Shown: piece by piece, positions 34,376 to 43,392 of the stretch | Layout of the letters: the number at the start of each line of letters is the position of its first letter | Position numbering within the stretch: position 1 is the stretch's first letter | Assembly: GCF_019511525.1 (NCBI RefSeq) | Contig: NZ_JAEUAT010000002.1 | Coordinates: 124,001 to 188,000 of the forward strand | DNA: 64,000 nt | Direction: 5' to 3' | Source of the DNA: Rhizobium cauense | Lineage (GTDB): Bacteria; Pseudomonadota; Alphaproteobacteria; Rhizobiales; Rhizobiaceae | The notes under the pieces: generated by a model | Database searches by the model: none | Told to the model about the DNA's origin: nothing | The model's input: the letters and a program-made list of their open reading frames with translations, nothing else | Made by a program: the position numbers and the translations under genes

Positions 34376-35205
34376 GCGCTGGCCTCGTCCGCTGATGACG
34401 GGAATGTCAGTCCTGTCCACGCCGGCAGTTCGACCGCGACAGACGTTTCTCCCGCCAATAAAGGTGTGCCTGTCGCCATGGCCTCGCCGGCGCGGTCGAT
34501 GCGAACGATCGCAAGGCCGGTCTTTCCTGTGACCGAGCCAAGAGTGCCAACCGGTTTGCCCGCCGCAGTAATCTCCGTCCCGGAAGGTGGCAGTGCGGTC
34601 TCGGCCTTCACGATGACCACGCGGCGGCGAGCCGTTCCACGGTGCTGCATTCGCGAAACAACCTCCTGACCGACATAGCAACCCTTCCTGAAGGAAAGGC
34701 CGCCGTTGATATCCATCAGGACATCGTGCGGGAAGGCGTCTTGCAGGGCGTAGTCCCGCCCGGACACGGCTATCCCGTTCGCCGTTCGCAACGCATCGTA
34801 AGCTTCGAGATCATCAGTGCCGTGCTCTCCCGCTTTCCGGACAAGCCCGATGCCGGCCTTGGCAAAGCGACTATCGGTCGGCCCCTCGATCGCTGGCTCC
34901 CAGGATACGGTTACCCCTTCGCCGGCGGCTGACAGGTCGACAGCAGCTCTGAGCTTATACATCGTCAGCCGCTTGAGCAGTGCGTCTCGCTGGCTGTCGT
35001 CGGTCTCGATGACGAATGCGTCGCCATCACGCCAGATCATGAAATCGAACAGGATTTTGCCTTGCGGCGTGAGCAGTGCGCCGGGCCGCGTCTCTTCGGC
35101 GCCCAACGCCGCGATGTCGGTCGTGATCAGGTTCTGCAGGAAGGATTGAGCTTCTGATCCGCTGACCCGGATGAGCGAGCGGTTCTTCAGAAATACGGCT
35201 GGCAT
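34372..35205 (-). CDS. ygfZ: folate-binding protein YgfZ/GcvT-like (Fe-S cluster assembly factor)
   Basis: A 277-residue tetrahydrofolate-dependent factor that helps mature or repair certain 4Fe-4S proteins. The family signature KGCYVGQEV is at 174-182, with the redox-sensitive Cys176. The N-terminus (RSLIRVSGSEAQSFLQNLITTD) and GALLTPQGKILFD are also typical. It is the first gene of a tightly overlapped set with the HD hydrolase and phosphatase, an association not explained by its known role. Confidence 0.93.
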   Translation of the reverse strand: MPAVFLKNRSLIRVSGSEAQSFLQNLITTDIAALGAEETRPGALLTPQGKILFDFMIWRDGDAFVIETDDSQRDALLKRLTMYKLRAAVDLSAAGEGVTVSWEPAIEGPTDSRFAKAGIGLVRKAGEHGTDDLEAYDALRTANGIAVSGRDYALQDAFPHDVLMDINGGLSFRKGCYVGQEVVSRMQHRGTARRRVVIVKAETALPPSGTEITAAGKPVGTLGSVTGKTGLAIVRIDRAGEAMATGTPLLAGETSVAVELPAWTGLTFPSSADEASA

Positions 35206-35267
35206 GGCGGCACCTGTCGCGTTCGTTGTCGCTCAGAAGTATGTCTTCACTGGACGGATCGCAAGCC

Positions 35268-36014
35268 TTAGTCGCCGGCGGTGAAGTACTTCCACTTGCC
35301 GTCTGGGGTAATGCCCACGCGATAGAAATTGTAGCCGCCGAACTCCTGCATGTCGGCAAGGTCGCCTGCTGTAACAATGCGCAGCAGTTCGACGCGCTCC
35401 GGAGGCGTCAGCGCCTTCAGATCCTTCTCCGCGAAGTACGGCCAGACGTACATTTCGTCGGGAGTGCCCTGGCCGATGTGCACGAAACCGGTCGAAATGA
35501 CGTCGAGCATGATCGCCAGTATCTCATCGCCCTCTGGATCGCCCGAGAGGTCCTTGAGTGTGCTGATCGGGTCATCGGTCGGCTCTCCGACCGTTACCTG
35601 CGTCTGACCTGCGCCCGTGCCAAGCAGGGGACGCAAGCGCTCAAGATCGCCCGAGGCAGCGGCCTCGACGATCTGTTCGCGCATCTTGCGAACGGGCTCA
35701 GGAACCTTGCTGATATCGTAAATGACCTCGACCGGCTTCGCGCCATCCTGGGCGCCGGGTGTCCTGTCGCCACTCTGGCTAGCTGGAGTGCTGACCAAAG
35801 GGTCCGGCATCGGAACGCCGGGTGCGGTGGGCGATGTTGCAGGCTGTTCGCCGTTTTGGCCGGGGGCGCCTTGATCGGCTTGCCCAGGAGTCTTTTGCAG
35901 CTCGGAAAGTGCCAGGGCTGAGGTCCCGGTCAGAAGGCTGCTGGCGCTAAGGCCAATTGCAAGCAAAAGCGGCACGATTACAGGCCGCGAAGCATTGTCC
36001 CTAGCGGTATGCAT
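35268..36014 (-). CDS. conserved exported hypothetical protein
   Basis: A 248-residue protein with an N-terminal signal-like hydrophobic segment (about 11-36), a Pro/Gln/Gly-rich linker (about 40-90) and a folded C-terminal half. That half includes VPEPVRKMREQIVEAAASGD, DDPISTLKDLSGDPEG and WPYFAEKDLKALTP. The layout suggests a secreted or periplasmic protein; I recognise it only as the kind of conserved hypothetical seen in rhizobia. It is followed by ygfZ and preceded by an 85-residue gene, all on the minus strand. Confidence 0.75.
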   Translation of the reverse strand: MHTARDNASRPVIVPLLLAIGLSASSLLTGTSALALSELQKTPGQADQGAPGQNGEQPATSPTAPGVPMPDPLVSTPASQSGDRTPGAQDGAKPVEVIYDISKVPEPVRKMREQIVEAAASGDLERLRPLLGTGAGQTQVTVGEPTDDPISTLKDLSGDPEGDEILAIMLDVISTGFVHIGQGTPDEMYVWPYFAEKDLKALTPPERVELLRIVTAGDLADMQEFGGYNFYRVGITPDGKWKYFTAGD

Positions 36015-36031
36015 GAAACTCTCTGTGATCG

Positions 36032-36289
36032 TTATTGCAGGGTGCGGTTCGGAGAAAACTCGCCGGCAAGCATCCGCTCGCGCAAGGAATCCAACAAGGC
36101 CTCGGCGCTGTTTTCGCCATGCAGGCGAATGGTTTCGCGGAGCGCATGGATGATCGCTGTATCGGCAATAATCTCGGGTTCGATCCCGTCTGCCATGCCG
36201 TCGGCCCAGGCTTCGTTATGGTACTCCAAGGCCGCCTGAGTCTTCTCATGAACGATCATGTCGTCGATATCATTGAGGCTTGGTTCCAT
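36032..36289 (-). CDS. small conserved hypothetical protein
   Basis: An 85-residue acidic, helical protein (MEPSLNDIDDMIVHEKTQAA ... RMLAGEFSPNRTLQ) of unknown function. GAGGAAAG before the ATG is a strong ribosome-binding site, and codon use is normal. A perfect minus-strand CtrA-type site lies about 90 bp upstream. It ends 17 bp before the exported hypothetical gene and is probably cotranscribed with it. Confidence 0.7.
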   Translation of the reverse strand: MEPSLNDIDDMIVHEKTQAALEYHNEAWADGMADGIEPEIIADTAIIHALRETIRLHGENSAEALLDSLRERMLAGEFSPNRTLQ

Positions 36290-36376
36290 TGTCTTTCCTC
36301 AAACTGCATGCCTTACTGCCTAGTTAACAACCTTATCAGCCTTTTCCCAAAACGACACGGCCGGGTGCGAAAAGAG

Positions 36377-36392
36377 GTTAATTAACCGTTAA
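36377..36392 (-). promoter_or_regulatory. CtrA-type site upstream of the 85-residue gene
   Basis: On the minus strand TTAA-CGGTTAA-TTAAC exactly matches TTAA-N7-TTAAC. It overlaps the stop codon of the TIGR02301 gene and lies about 88 bp before the start at 36289. The surrounding sequence is AT-rich, so chance is somewhat more likely here than at 31529. Confidence 0.45.
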
Positions 36393-36826
36393 TTTCCGAA
36401 CCGTGACGTAATTTCTGTGGCAAGTGTTGCGCCTTCGGCACGGTATCGCTCTTCTGCCACGATGGCTGCCTGCGTGCAATCCGTATAAACCGACGCGAAT
36501 GTGCGATAGCCCCGATTGAACGCCGCAGTCAGCTGCTCCTTGCGTTTTTGTTCGTCTTTGGCTTCCGAATCCAGCAGTTGTTGCATCCGGTTTCGCCATT
36601 CTCCGCTGTCTTCCGCCTTGCACAGGCTTCTCAGGTAGTGAACCGACCCCAACACTTCAGCAAGCCGTGAGAGCTTGTCGTCGTAGGGCACGGTGACCGT
36701 TTTTGGCGCATTCTCTTCCGGCAACAGTGTCGGCGTCGGGCCCTGTGCCCACGTGGGGGCGGGTAGGGCGGCGGTTGCGCACAATGCAAGAAACAGGAAC
36801 ACGCATCGAACGGGAATCATGTTCAT
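36389..36826 (-). CDS. TIGR02301-family exported protein
   Basis: A 145-residue precursor with a signal peptide ending near PTWAQG. The mature part carries the pattern of the alphaproteobacterial TIGR02301 family: RLAEVLGSVHYLRSLC, WRNRMQQLLDSE, AFNRGYRTFASVYTDCT and RYRAEG. Two Cys may form a disulfide. Its function is unknown. I chose the ATG at 36826 (MNMIPVRCVFLFLAL); a longer frame begins at 36862. It follows the Nudix gene on the minus strand. Confidence 0.8.
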   Translation of the reverse strand: MNMIPVRCVFLFLALCATAALPAPTWAQGPTPTLLPEENAPKTVTVPYDDKLSRLAEVLGSVHYLRSLCKAEDSGEWRNRMQQLLDSEAKDEQKRKEQLTAAFNRGYRTFASVYTDCTQAAIVAEERYRAEGATLATEITSRFGN

Positions 36827-36880
36827 AGTTGATACTCTGACGGTGACCGGAACAAGGCGCATGCACGAGTTTCCACCTGC

Positions 36881-37300
36881 TTATTCGCTGCTGGCGGCCA
36901 GGCGCTCGACGCATTCCAGCACGCTTTGAGGGGTTGGCAATCGGCGGATCTCTTCGAGGGTGAACCAGCCTAGGTCGGCAGCGTCGTCGGCCGCGATGGC
37001 GACAGTTTCCTCGTCGGCCTCGACGCGAAACACCGAAAGCAGGAAATGGCTCACGACCGCTCCGTCGGCTGAGTGCGTCTTCAGATCGTATGTTGCGAAG
37101 GGTCTGGGGCTGTGTGCCCTGATCCCGGTCTCCTCCTCGAATTCACGCAGCGCGGTGGCCGCGGGTGCCTCGCCGGGCTCGGCCCGTCCTCCCGGAAAGG
37201 CATACATGTCAGCCGACGGCGGATTGCGCCGAAGTACGAGAAGGAACCGGTCGCCGCGCTGAAGAATGGCGGAGGATGCCGCCTTCGGAGTGGAAGTCAT
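36881..37300 (-). CDS. Nudix hydrolase
   Basis: A 139-residue pyrophosphohydrolase. The Nudix box is intact: GGRAEPGEAPAATALREFEEETGI contains the required Gly, Glu and REFEEETG residues (box near residues 38-60; two overlapping halves quoted from it are GGRAEPGEAP and REFEEETGI). The substrate is not predictable; the family cleaves nucleoside diphosphates linked to other groups. I chose MTSTPKAA at 37300; starts at 37312 and 37339 are possible. It diverges from the YnfA gene. Confidence 0.88.
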   Translation of the reverse strand: MTSTPKAASSAILQRGDRFLLVLRRNPPSADMYAFPGGRAEPGEAPAATALREFEEETGIRAHSPRPFATYDLKTHSADGAVVSHFLLSVFRVEADEETVAIAADDAADLGWFTLEEIRRLPTPQSVLECVERLAASSE

Positions 37301-37385
37301 GGAAATCCGCATCGATTGGTGGTGCTGTACTTGGCGCATCCGACATTCCGCCGGATATTGAATCCGGCGATTCGAAGGAGCTCCC

Positions 37386-37706
37386 TTGACTTATATCATC
37401 TATGCCGCAGCAGCTGTTTTCGAGATTGCGGGTTGCTTTGCTTTTTGGGCGTGGCTGAAAATGGCAAAGCCGGTTTGGTGGCTCGCGCCGGGCATGGTGT
37501 TTCTTGGGCTGTTTGCGTGGCTCCTTACGTTTGTGCCGAGCGAGGCCGCCGGCCGCACGTTTGCCGCCTATGGCGGCATCTACATCGTTGCCTCGCTGAT
37601 GTGGCTGTGGCTCGTCGAGAGCCGGGTGCCCGACCGCTGGGACATCGGTGGTGCGGTCGTTTGCCTTTGTGGAACTGCAATCATCCTGTTCGCGCCGCGC
37701 GGATGA
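37386..37706 (+). CDS. YnfA-family membrane protein
   Basis: A 106-residue inner-membrane protein with four transmembrane helices and the YnfA/UPF0060 pattern: [36 protein letters not shown] and [17 protein letters not shown]. The family resembles small multidrug-resistance exporters, but its transport role is unproven. It starts at TTG (37386), supported by AAGGAG at correct spacing. The SRAP gene follows shortly downstream. Confidence 0.92.
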   Translation: MTYIIYAAAAVFEIAGCFAFWAWLKMAKPVWWLAPGMVFLGLFAWLLTFVPSEAAGRTFAAYGGIYIVASLMWLWLVESRVPDRWDIGGAVVCLCGTAIILFAPRG

Positions 37707-37748
37707 GTGAGTCTTGACCGTAGTGGGTCTGAGTGCAAAGACATCTTC

Positions 37749-38513
37749 ATGTGTGGACGCTATGCGCTGACGATTTCTCCCGAAGAGCTCAAGGAAATCC
37801 TGGGGATCATGGATCTCGAGGATTTTCCCGCGCGTTACAACATTGCCCCGACCCAGCCCATTCTGGTCGTCGTATCAGATGAAACGAGGGAAAAAGGCAG
37901 CAATCTTCCCGAGCGGCGTGCGGTGCTGGTACGCTGGGGCTTCACGCCCGGCTGGGTGAAAGATCCGAAACAATTCCCGCTTCTGATCAACGCCCGCGCC
38001 GAAACGGCGATCGGCAAGGCATCGTTTCGGGCCGCCATGCGCCATCGGCGCGTGCTCGTGCCTGCCTCCGGCTTCTACGAATGGCATCGTCCTAGCAAGG
38101 AGAGTGGCGAGAAGTCCCAGGCCTATTGGATCAAGCCGCGCCACGGCGGTGTCGTTGCCTTCGCCGGCTTGATGGAAACATGGTCTTCGGCTGATGGTTC
38201 GGAAGTCGATACCGGTGCAATCCTGACCACCGCCGCAAACGTTTCCATTGCGCCGATCCACGACCGGATGCCGGTGGTGATCAAGCCTGAGGATTTTTCG
38301 CGCTGGTTGGACTGCAAGACGCAGGAACCGCGCGATGTTGCAGATCTCATGAAGCCCGTGGAAGAGGATTTCTTCGAGGCAATCCCAGTCTCCGACAAGG
38401 TCAACAAGGTGGCCAACATGGGGGCCGATCTTCAGGAAAGGGTGGCCGTCGAAAAACCGCTACCGCCGCCTGAAAAGAAAAAGCCGGATGACGGCCAGTT
38501 GAGCTTCTTCTAG
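37749..38513 (+). CDS. SRAP (YedK/HMCES-type) abasic-site-processing protein
   Basis: Forms a covalent, protective thiazolidine link to abasic sites in single-stranded DNA. The 254-residue protein begins MCGRYAL, with catalytic Cys2 exposed once Met is removed. Asn81 (INARAE), Glu111 (GFYEWHR) and His171 (APIHDRMP) complete the active site. I chose the ATG at 37749 because Cys2 must follow the initiator; the open frame starts at 37707. It lies between the YnfA and LysE-family genes with short gaps. Confidence 0.95.
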   Translation: MCGRYALTISPEELKEILGIMDLEDFPARYNIAPTQPILVVVSDETREKGSNLPERRAVLVRWGFTPGWVKDPKQFPLLINARAETAIGKASFRAAMRHRRVLVPASGFYEWHRPSKESGEKSQAYWIKPRHGGVVAFAGLMETWSSADGSEVDTGAILTTAANVSIAPIHDRMPVVIKPEDFSRWLDCKTQEPRDVADLMKPVEEDFFEAIPVSDKVNKVANMGADLQERVAVEKPLPPPEKKKPDDGQLSFF

Positions 38514-38549
38514 TCCGTTAATCCCACCGCATCATCCCCGGAAAATGAC

Positions 38550-39173
38550 ATGATCTCCATCTCGGCCGCTCTCGCAGGCTTCTTTCTTGGTGCCTCGCTT
38601 ATCATCGCAATCGGCGCACAGAACGCATTCATTCTTCGCCAGGGGCTTTTGCGCTCGCACGTCTTCGTTCTATGCCTGATCTGCGCTTTGTCGGATGCCT
38701 TGTTGATTGCTGCCGGCGTCGCAGGCCTTGGAACGCTCGTCTCCCGCTCGCCGACGCTCATCTCACTGGTGACGATCGGGGGCGCGATCTTCCTCGGAAC
38801 CTATGCGGCAATGGCATTCCGCCGCGCCATCCACCCCGGTGCCATGCAGACGGGTTCTCCAAAGGCGCTCGGCCTGAAGGCCGCGGTGGCGACCTGCCTG
38901 GCCTTTACCTTCCTGAACCCGCATGTCTATCTCGACACGGTTGTTCTGCTCGGCAGCCTGTCTGCCGCCTACAGTGGTGCAGACCGATTGGCCTATGGCC
39001 TCGGGGCGGCAACCGCATCCTTCGTCTGGTTCTTTGGATTGGGCTACGGCGCCCGCCTGTTGCAGCCGGTCTTCGCAAAACCCGCTGCTTGGCGGGTTCT
39101 CGACGTCATCATCGGCATTGTCATGGCGCTGCTGGCGGCGAGCCTGCTCATTCGGTTCTTCACGTCAGCCTAA
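38550..39173 (+). CDS. LysE/ArgO-type amino-acid exporter
   Basis: A 207-residue inner-membrane exporter with about five or six hydrophobic helices. The N-terminus IIAIGAQNAFILRQGL is the hallmark of the LysE/ArgO branch, which exports basic amino acids. FLNPHVYLDTVVLLGS is a second conserved stretch. Arginine or lysine is the likely substrate. It follows the SRAP gene by 36 bp and ends about 85 bp before a hairpin terminator. Confidence 0.92.
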   Translation: MISISAALAGFFLGASLIIAIGAQNAFILRQGLLRSHVFVLCLICALSDALLIAAGVAGLGTLVSRSPTLISLVTIGGAIFLGTYAAMAFRRAIHPGAMQTGSPKALGLKAAVATCLAFTFLNPHVYLDTVVLLGSLSAAYSGADRLAYGLGAATASFVWFFGLGYGARLLQPVFAKPAAWRVLDVIIGIVMALLAASLLIRFFTSA

Positions 39174-39258
39174 ACTTCCTGCATGCCGCCGAGCAACGCC
39201 CCTCGAGGCTGTCGCTGTGCGTGGCTTATCGACGTGTATCGTAGCAATTCGGCTCAAC

Positions 39259-39293
39259 CCAATCGCGCGTCATGACAACGCGCGTTGGATTTT
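39259..39293 (+). terminator. probable terminator after the LysE/ArgO gene
   Basis: CCAA and CGCGCGT (39259-39270, with a bulged T) pair with ACGCGCG and TTGG (39278-39288) around a 7-nt loop, followed by ATTTT. It lies 85 bp after the lysE stop, with no coding sequence between. Confidence 0.5.
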
Positions 39294-39362
39294 CAGTGGC
39301 GCATGGAAGCAAAAAGGCCGGTTGGCGCATCGGCTTCACCAGCCGTGATAGCAGTATCGACC

Positions 39363-39503
39363 CTAGGCAGGCTTCTTGACGAGCGGTGGCTTGCTCTTGA
39401 GCATTAGGGCTGCCGCAAGGACGGCCTTCAGGCCGAGCGGGCGGTAGTTGGCGCTGAGGTCGGACTTTGCCGGCTGTTCGACGCTCGTCTTCTTCGGGGT
39501 CAC
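39363..39503 (-). CDS. 46-residue hypothetical protein
   Basis: A short gene starting at GTG (39503) with GAGGAGAG immediately upstream and stopping at TAG (39363-39365). The product is basic: a polar N-terminus (MTPKKTSVEQPAKSDLSANY), then RPLGLKAVLAAALMLKSKPP and a lysine-rich end (LVKKPA). The middle could be a short amphipathic or membrane-associated helix. The Shine-Dalgarno and codon use are the main support. No family is recognised. Confidence 0.65.
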   Translation of the reverse strand: MTPKKTSVEQPAKSDLSANYRPLGLKAVLAAALMLKSKPPLVKKPA

Positions 39504-39663
39504 AATACTCTCCTCACGTGTGCTGTCCCTAGACTCTTATATTTATTGCTCTTTTGCCTGTAATAGCGACAAAATCGAGGCGCCGCATATCAGGAATTAT
39601 GTATCCAATGCATAATTCGCGAGGCTTGAGTCAGGCATTCGTCCGGAAGGAGAGCCGGAGATA

Positions 39664-40512
39664 TCAGATGTGGCGACCGATATCGTCCTCACCGACGCCG
39701 GGTTCTTCAATCGTCAGCGTCCCGTACTTCCGCTTCCATTTATGGGCGCCGAATGGCAGCGTGAGAAGGTAGATAACCGCGGTCACGGCCATGACTTCCC
39801 AGGTGAAGCTCGACAGCATCGCCACGTAAAGAACGACGCCGAGCATCACTGGCAGCACCAGATCGCGCCGCAGCCTGCTGCCCTCCGACTTGCCGGACCA
39901 GACGGGCAAGCGGCTGATAAGCAGGCACGCGATCACAACCGTGTAGACGGACGAGAGATAGGCGAAAGTACGATCTGTCGTGAGGCCGAGGAAGCCGAGA
40001 TAGACGGGTAGGAGCACCAGCATCGCGCCGGCTGGCGCTGGTACGCCGACGAAATATTCCGACTGCCACGTTGCCTTGTTCTCGCGTTCGGCCATGACGT
40101 TAAAGCGAGCAAGCCGAAGGCCCGCCGCGATGCAATAGATCAGAGCGGCCATCCAGCCGATCGAGCGAGCCTGATCCAGCGCAAAGACATAGACAACGAG
40201 TGCGGGCGCGACGCCGAAATTCACGATGTCGGCCAGCGAATCCATCTGCGCCCCGAACTTCGAGGTCGCCTTCATCAGGCGTGCAACGCGTCCATCGATC
40301 CCGTCGAGGAATGCGGCGAGAAGGACCATGCCGACCGCAAGTTCATACCGGTTCTCGAAGGCGAGGCGGATGCCGGTGAGGCCGGCGCAGATCGCCAGAA
40401 TCGTGATCAGGTTGGGGATGATCAGGCGAAGCGGGATCTCGCGAAGCCGCGGCCCTCGGCCGGAATCGTCGGCAGGGCCGTTGGGTTCGAAGGGCGGGAA
40501 GGGCGTTTCCAT
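39664..40512 (-). CDS. pssA: CDP-diacylglycerol-serine O-phosphatidyltransferase
   Basis: Makes phosphatidylserine from CDP-diacylglycerol and serine in the inner membrane. The 282-residue protein carries the CDP-alcohol phosphotransferase motif: DGRVAR, eight residues, then GAQMDSLAD. About eight hydrophobic helices follow or surround it. I chose METPFPPFEPNG at 40512, since the longer frame to 40614 overlaps psd. It lies 19 bp after psd, the next enzyme of the pathway, giving a psd-pssA operon for phosphatidylethanolamine. Confidence 0.95.
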   Translation of the reverse strand: METPFPPFEPNGPADDSGRGPRLREIPLRLIIPNLITILAICAGLTGIRLAFENRYELAVGMVLLAAFLDGIDGRVARLMKATSKFGAQMDSLADIVNFGVAPALVVYVFALDQARSIGWMAALIYCIAAGLRLARFNVMAERENKATWQSEYFVGVPAPAGAMLVLLPVYLGFLGLTTDRTFAYLSSVYTVVIACLLISRLPVWSGKSEGSRLRRDLVLPVMLGVVLYVAMLSSFTWEVMAVTAVIYLLTLPFGAHKWKRKYGTLTIEEPGVGEDDIGRHI

Positions 40513-40531
40513 GTCGCTCTCCAGTGCTTGT

Positions 40532-41230
40532 TTAGCTTCGGCGGCTGACGACCGGACCCTTGGAGGAGCCGAATTCTGCGAGCACGGTCTCGCCTGCGAT
40601 CGCGGTCTGGCCAAGTGTCACCCGGGGTGCCGCGCCTGCCGGCAGAAATACGTCAAGGCGCGAGCCGAAGCGAATCAGGCCAAAGCGCTCGCCGGCGTCG
40701 AGAGGCTCGTTCGGGTTCGCCCAGCACAGGATCCGCCGTGCAACAAGCCCGGCTATCTGAACGACACCGATCTGGCCATGCTTGGTTTCGATCACGAGGC
40801 CATTTCGCTCGTTGTCCTCGCTTGCCTTGTCGAGTTCGGCATTCACGAAACTGCCAGACCGGTAGTTGACGCTGACGATCCGTCCGCGCACCGGGGAGCG
40901 GTTTACGTGGCAGTTGAAGACATTCATGAACACCGAGATGCGAAGCATCGGCTCGCTGCCGAGGTTGAGTTCGGCGGGCGGAACGACCATCTGGACCGAG
41001 GATACCTTGCCATCGGCCGGCGAGATGACGAGATCGTCATCCTGAGGCGTCATTCTTTCAGGGTCGCGGAAGAAATAGGCGCACCACAGCGTCAGGATCA
41101 ACCCGATCCAGAACAGTGGCTCGAAGATCCAGCCGAGGATCAGCGAGGCGACAAAGAAAGCGGCGATGAAGGGGTACCCTTCCTTGTGCACCGGAACGAT
41201 CGTGTTGCGTACCGTATTGAACAAGCTCAT
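40532..41230 (-). CDS. psd: phosphatidylserine decarboxylase proenzyme
   Basis: Decarboxylates phosphatidylserine to phosphatidylethanolamine, the precursor of membrane phosphatidylcholine in rhizobia. The 232-residue length and the cleavage site Gly189-Ser190 (IRFGSRLDV) mark the short PSD-A type; self-cleavage makes the pyruvoyl cofactor on Ser190. Asp72 (SPADGK) and His109 (FNCHVNR) are the catalytic pair, and two N-terminal membrane segments are present. GGAGAG precedes the ATG. Confidence 0.96.
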   Translation of the reverse strand: MSLFNTVRNTIVPVHKEGYPFIAAFFVASLILGWIFEPLFWIGLILTLWCAYFFRDPERMTPQDDDLVISPADGKVSSVQMVVPPAELNLGSEPMLRISVFMNVFNCHVNRSPVRGRIVSVNYRSGSFVNAELDKASEDNERNGLVIETKHGQIGVVQIAGLVARRILCWANPNEPLDAGERFGLIRFGSRLDVFLPAGAAPRVTLGQTAIAGETVLAEFGSSKGPVVSRRS

Positions 41231-41366
41231 TTATACCGCTCTCCTAGCGTTCTTTTCTTTCCGCTGGTTACAGGGAAACCGCAGGCGGGGCAATGCTGCG
41301 GCTTCTTGACTCACATTTATGACAGGCTTCTGAACAGCAAAGCGGACGGATTGCCGCTCATTTCGG

Positions 41367-43244
41367 CTAGTTTGCGGGCGCAAGTCTGTTCACGACGCCC
41401 ATATCGTCGTTGTCGCGGACCTGCTTCAGATGCTCTTCCGCCTGCGTAGCTTCGCGCTGGCGGTTCCACATCGAGGCATAGAGACCGTTCTTATGAAGAA
41501 GCTCGGCGTGGGTGCCGCGCTCAGCGATCTCGCCGCTTTTCAGAACGATGATCTCGTCTGCGCCGATCACTGTGGAAAGGCGGTGGGCGATGACCAGCGT
41601 CGTGCGGTTTTTCGATACGACGTCGAGTGCCGTCTGGATGTCCCGCTCGGTGGTGGTGTCGAGGGCAGACGTGGCTTCGTCGAGGATGAGGATCGGCGGC
41701 GCCTTCAGGATCGTGCGCGCAATCGCCACGCGCTGCTTCTCGCCGCCGGATAGCTTCAGGCCGCGCTCACCGACCTTGGTGTCGAAGCCTTCTGGCAGCA
41801 GATCGATGAAGTGGGCGATCTGCGCGATCTCGGCTGCCGTCTTCACCTCGGCGTCGCTTGCGGAGGGGCGCCCGTAGCGGATGTTGTAGGCGACCGTGTC
41901 ATTGAAAAGGACCGTGTCCTGCGGGACCATGCCGATCGCCGTGCGCAAGCTCTTCTGCGTGACCGTCCTTATGTCCTGGCCGTCGACGGATACCGAGCCG
42001 CTCTGAATGTCGTAGAAGCGGTAGAGCAGGCGCGACAGCGTCGACTTCCCGGCGCCGGAGGGACCAACGACTGCGACGGTTTTGCCTGCGGGCACGTCAA
42101 AGGAAATGCCCTTGAGGATCGGTCTAGCCGGGTCATAGGAAAAATGGACGTCCTTGAAGGAGATCGCGCCTTGCTCGATATCGAGAGGTGCTGCGTCAGG
42201 CGCGTCTTTCACTTCCGCCTTGACTTCGAGGAGATCGAACATCTGCTCGATGTCAGTCAGGCCCTGACGAATTTCGCGGTAGACGAAACCGATAAAATTC
42301 AACGGGACGGAAAGCTGCAGCAGCATGGCATTGACGAAGACGAAATCGCCGACGGTTTGCTCGCCGCGCTGGACGGCAAGAGCTGACAGGATCAACATCA
42401 CGGTTGTTCCCAGGCCGAAGATCACGCCCTGGCCGAAGTTCAGCCAGCCGAGCGAGGTCCAGACATCCGTCGCCGCCTTTTCATAGCGTTCCATGGATCG
42501 ATCGAAGCGCTTCGCTTCCATCTCCTCGTTGCCGAAGTACTTGACCGTCTCGAAGTTGAGGAGCGAGTCGATCGCCTTTGTATTGGCGTCCGTGTCGCTG
42601 TCGTTCATCGTCCGGCGGATGGCGATACGCCAGTCGCTGGCGCGGATCGTGAACCAGATGTAGGCCCAGACCGTGAACGCGGTGACGGCCAGGTAGGAAA
42701 ACCCGTAGCCCCACCAGAAGATAATGGCTGTCAGCAGGAACTCGATCAGCGTCGGAACGGAATTGAGGATCGTGAAGCGCACGATCGTCTCGATCCCCTT
42801 CGTGCCGCGCTCGATGATGCGCGAAAGCCCGCCAGTCTTGCGCTCGAGATGAAAGCGCAGCGACAGTTCGTGCATATGCACGAAGGTCTTGTAGGCGAGT
42901 TGTCGGACAGCGTGCTGCCCGACGCTGGCAAAAAGGGCGTCGCGCAGCTGGTTCAGGCCGAGTTGGATGAGGCGGGTGAGATTGTAGGCAATCACCAGTG
43001 CGGTTGCGCCGACAAGCAGGTCCGGCAGCTTGCCGGCCAGATCCAGCTTGCCGTTCAGAGCATCCGTGGCCCACTTGAAGAAGTAGGGGACGAGCAACAG
43101 CACAAACTTGGAGATCAGCAGGAAGACGGTCGCCCATACGACTCGCATCTTGAGATCCGTACGGCCGGCTGGCCACATGTACGGCCAGAGGTTGAGAAGA
43201 GTCCGCAGCAGGTTGGAGTCAGAGACTGTCTTGTCGTTTGCCAT
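41367..43244 (-). CDS. Atm1/ABCB7-type ABC exporter
   Basis: A 625-residue half-transporter with an N-terminal six-helix domain and a C-terminal ATPase: Walker A GPSGAGKST (394-402), signature LSGGEKQR (498-505), and Walker B running into DEATSALD (522-529). The stretch NFIGFVYREIRQGLTDIEQMF in the last helices (quoted in part) is characteristic of Atm1/ABCB7 proteins, which export glutathione-linked or sulfur-containing species. A role in heavy-metal or Fe-S homeostasis is inferred. The start is MANDKTVSD at 43244 with GGGAG; the longer frame to 43376 is unsupported. Confidence 0.92.
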   Translation of the reverse strand: MANDKTVSDSNLLRTLLNLWPYMWPAGRTDLKMRVVWATVFLLISKFVLLLVPYFFKWATDALNGKLDLAGKLPDLLVGATALVIAYNLTRLIQLGLNQLRDALFASVGQHAVRQLAYKTFVHMHELSLRFHLERKTGGLSRIIERGTKGIETIVRFTILNSVPTLIEFLLTAIIFWWGYGFSYLAVTAFTVWAYIWFTIRASDWRIAIRRTMNDSDTDANTKAIDSLLNFETVKYFGNEEMEAKRFDRSMERYEKAATDVWTSLGWLNFGQGVIFGLGTTVMLILSALAVQRGEQTVGDFVFVNAMLLQLSVPLNFIGFVYREIRQGLTDIEQMFDLLEVKAEVKDAPDAAPLDIEQGAISFKDVHFSYDPARPILKGISFDVPAGKTVAVVGPSGAGKSTLSRLLYRFYDIQSGSVSVDGQDIRTVTQKSLRTAIGMVPQDTVLFNDTVAYNIRYGRPSASDAEVKTAAEIAQIAHFIDLLPEGFDTKVGERGLKLSGGEKQRVAIARTILKAPPILILDEATSALDTTTERDIQTALDVVSKNRTTLVIAHRLSTVIGADEIIVLKSGEIAERGTHAELLHKNGLYASMWNRQREATQAEEHLKQVRDNDDMGVVNRLAPAN

Positions 43245-43392
43245 GCGAATCTCCCGCCGAAAGGCGCTGATGGCGCTGCGCTGCCGACAAAATTGCGAGC
43301 GGCGGAAATACCGAAAAGGGCCTCGCCGGACATGATCGTCGTCACCGCTAGATAGGGGTCGGCGGGAGCAATACACAGATTGGCACTATAGG

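Noticed and set aside
34376..34681. N-terminal extension of the HD hydrolase by 102 residues
   Set aside because: It lies wholly within ygfZ, is Arg-rich shadow sequence, and a GTG overlapping the ygfZ stop gives a normal family start.
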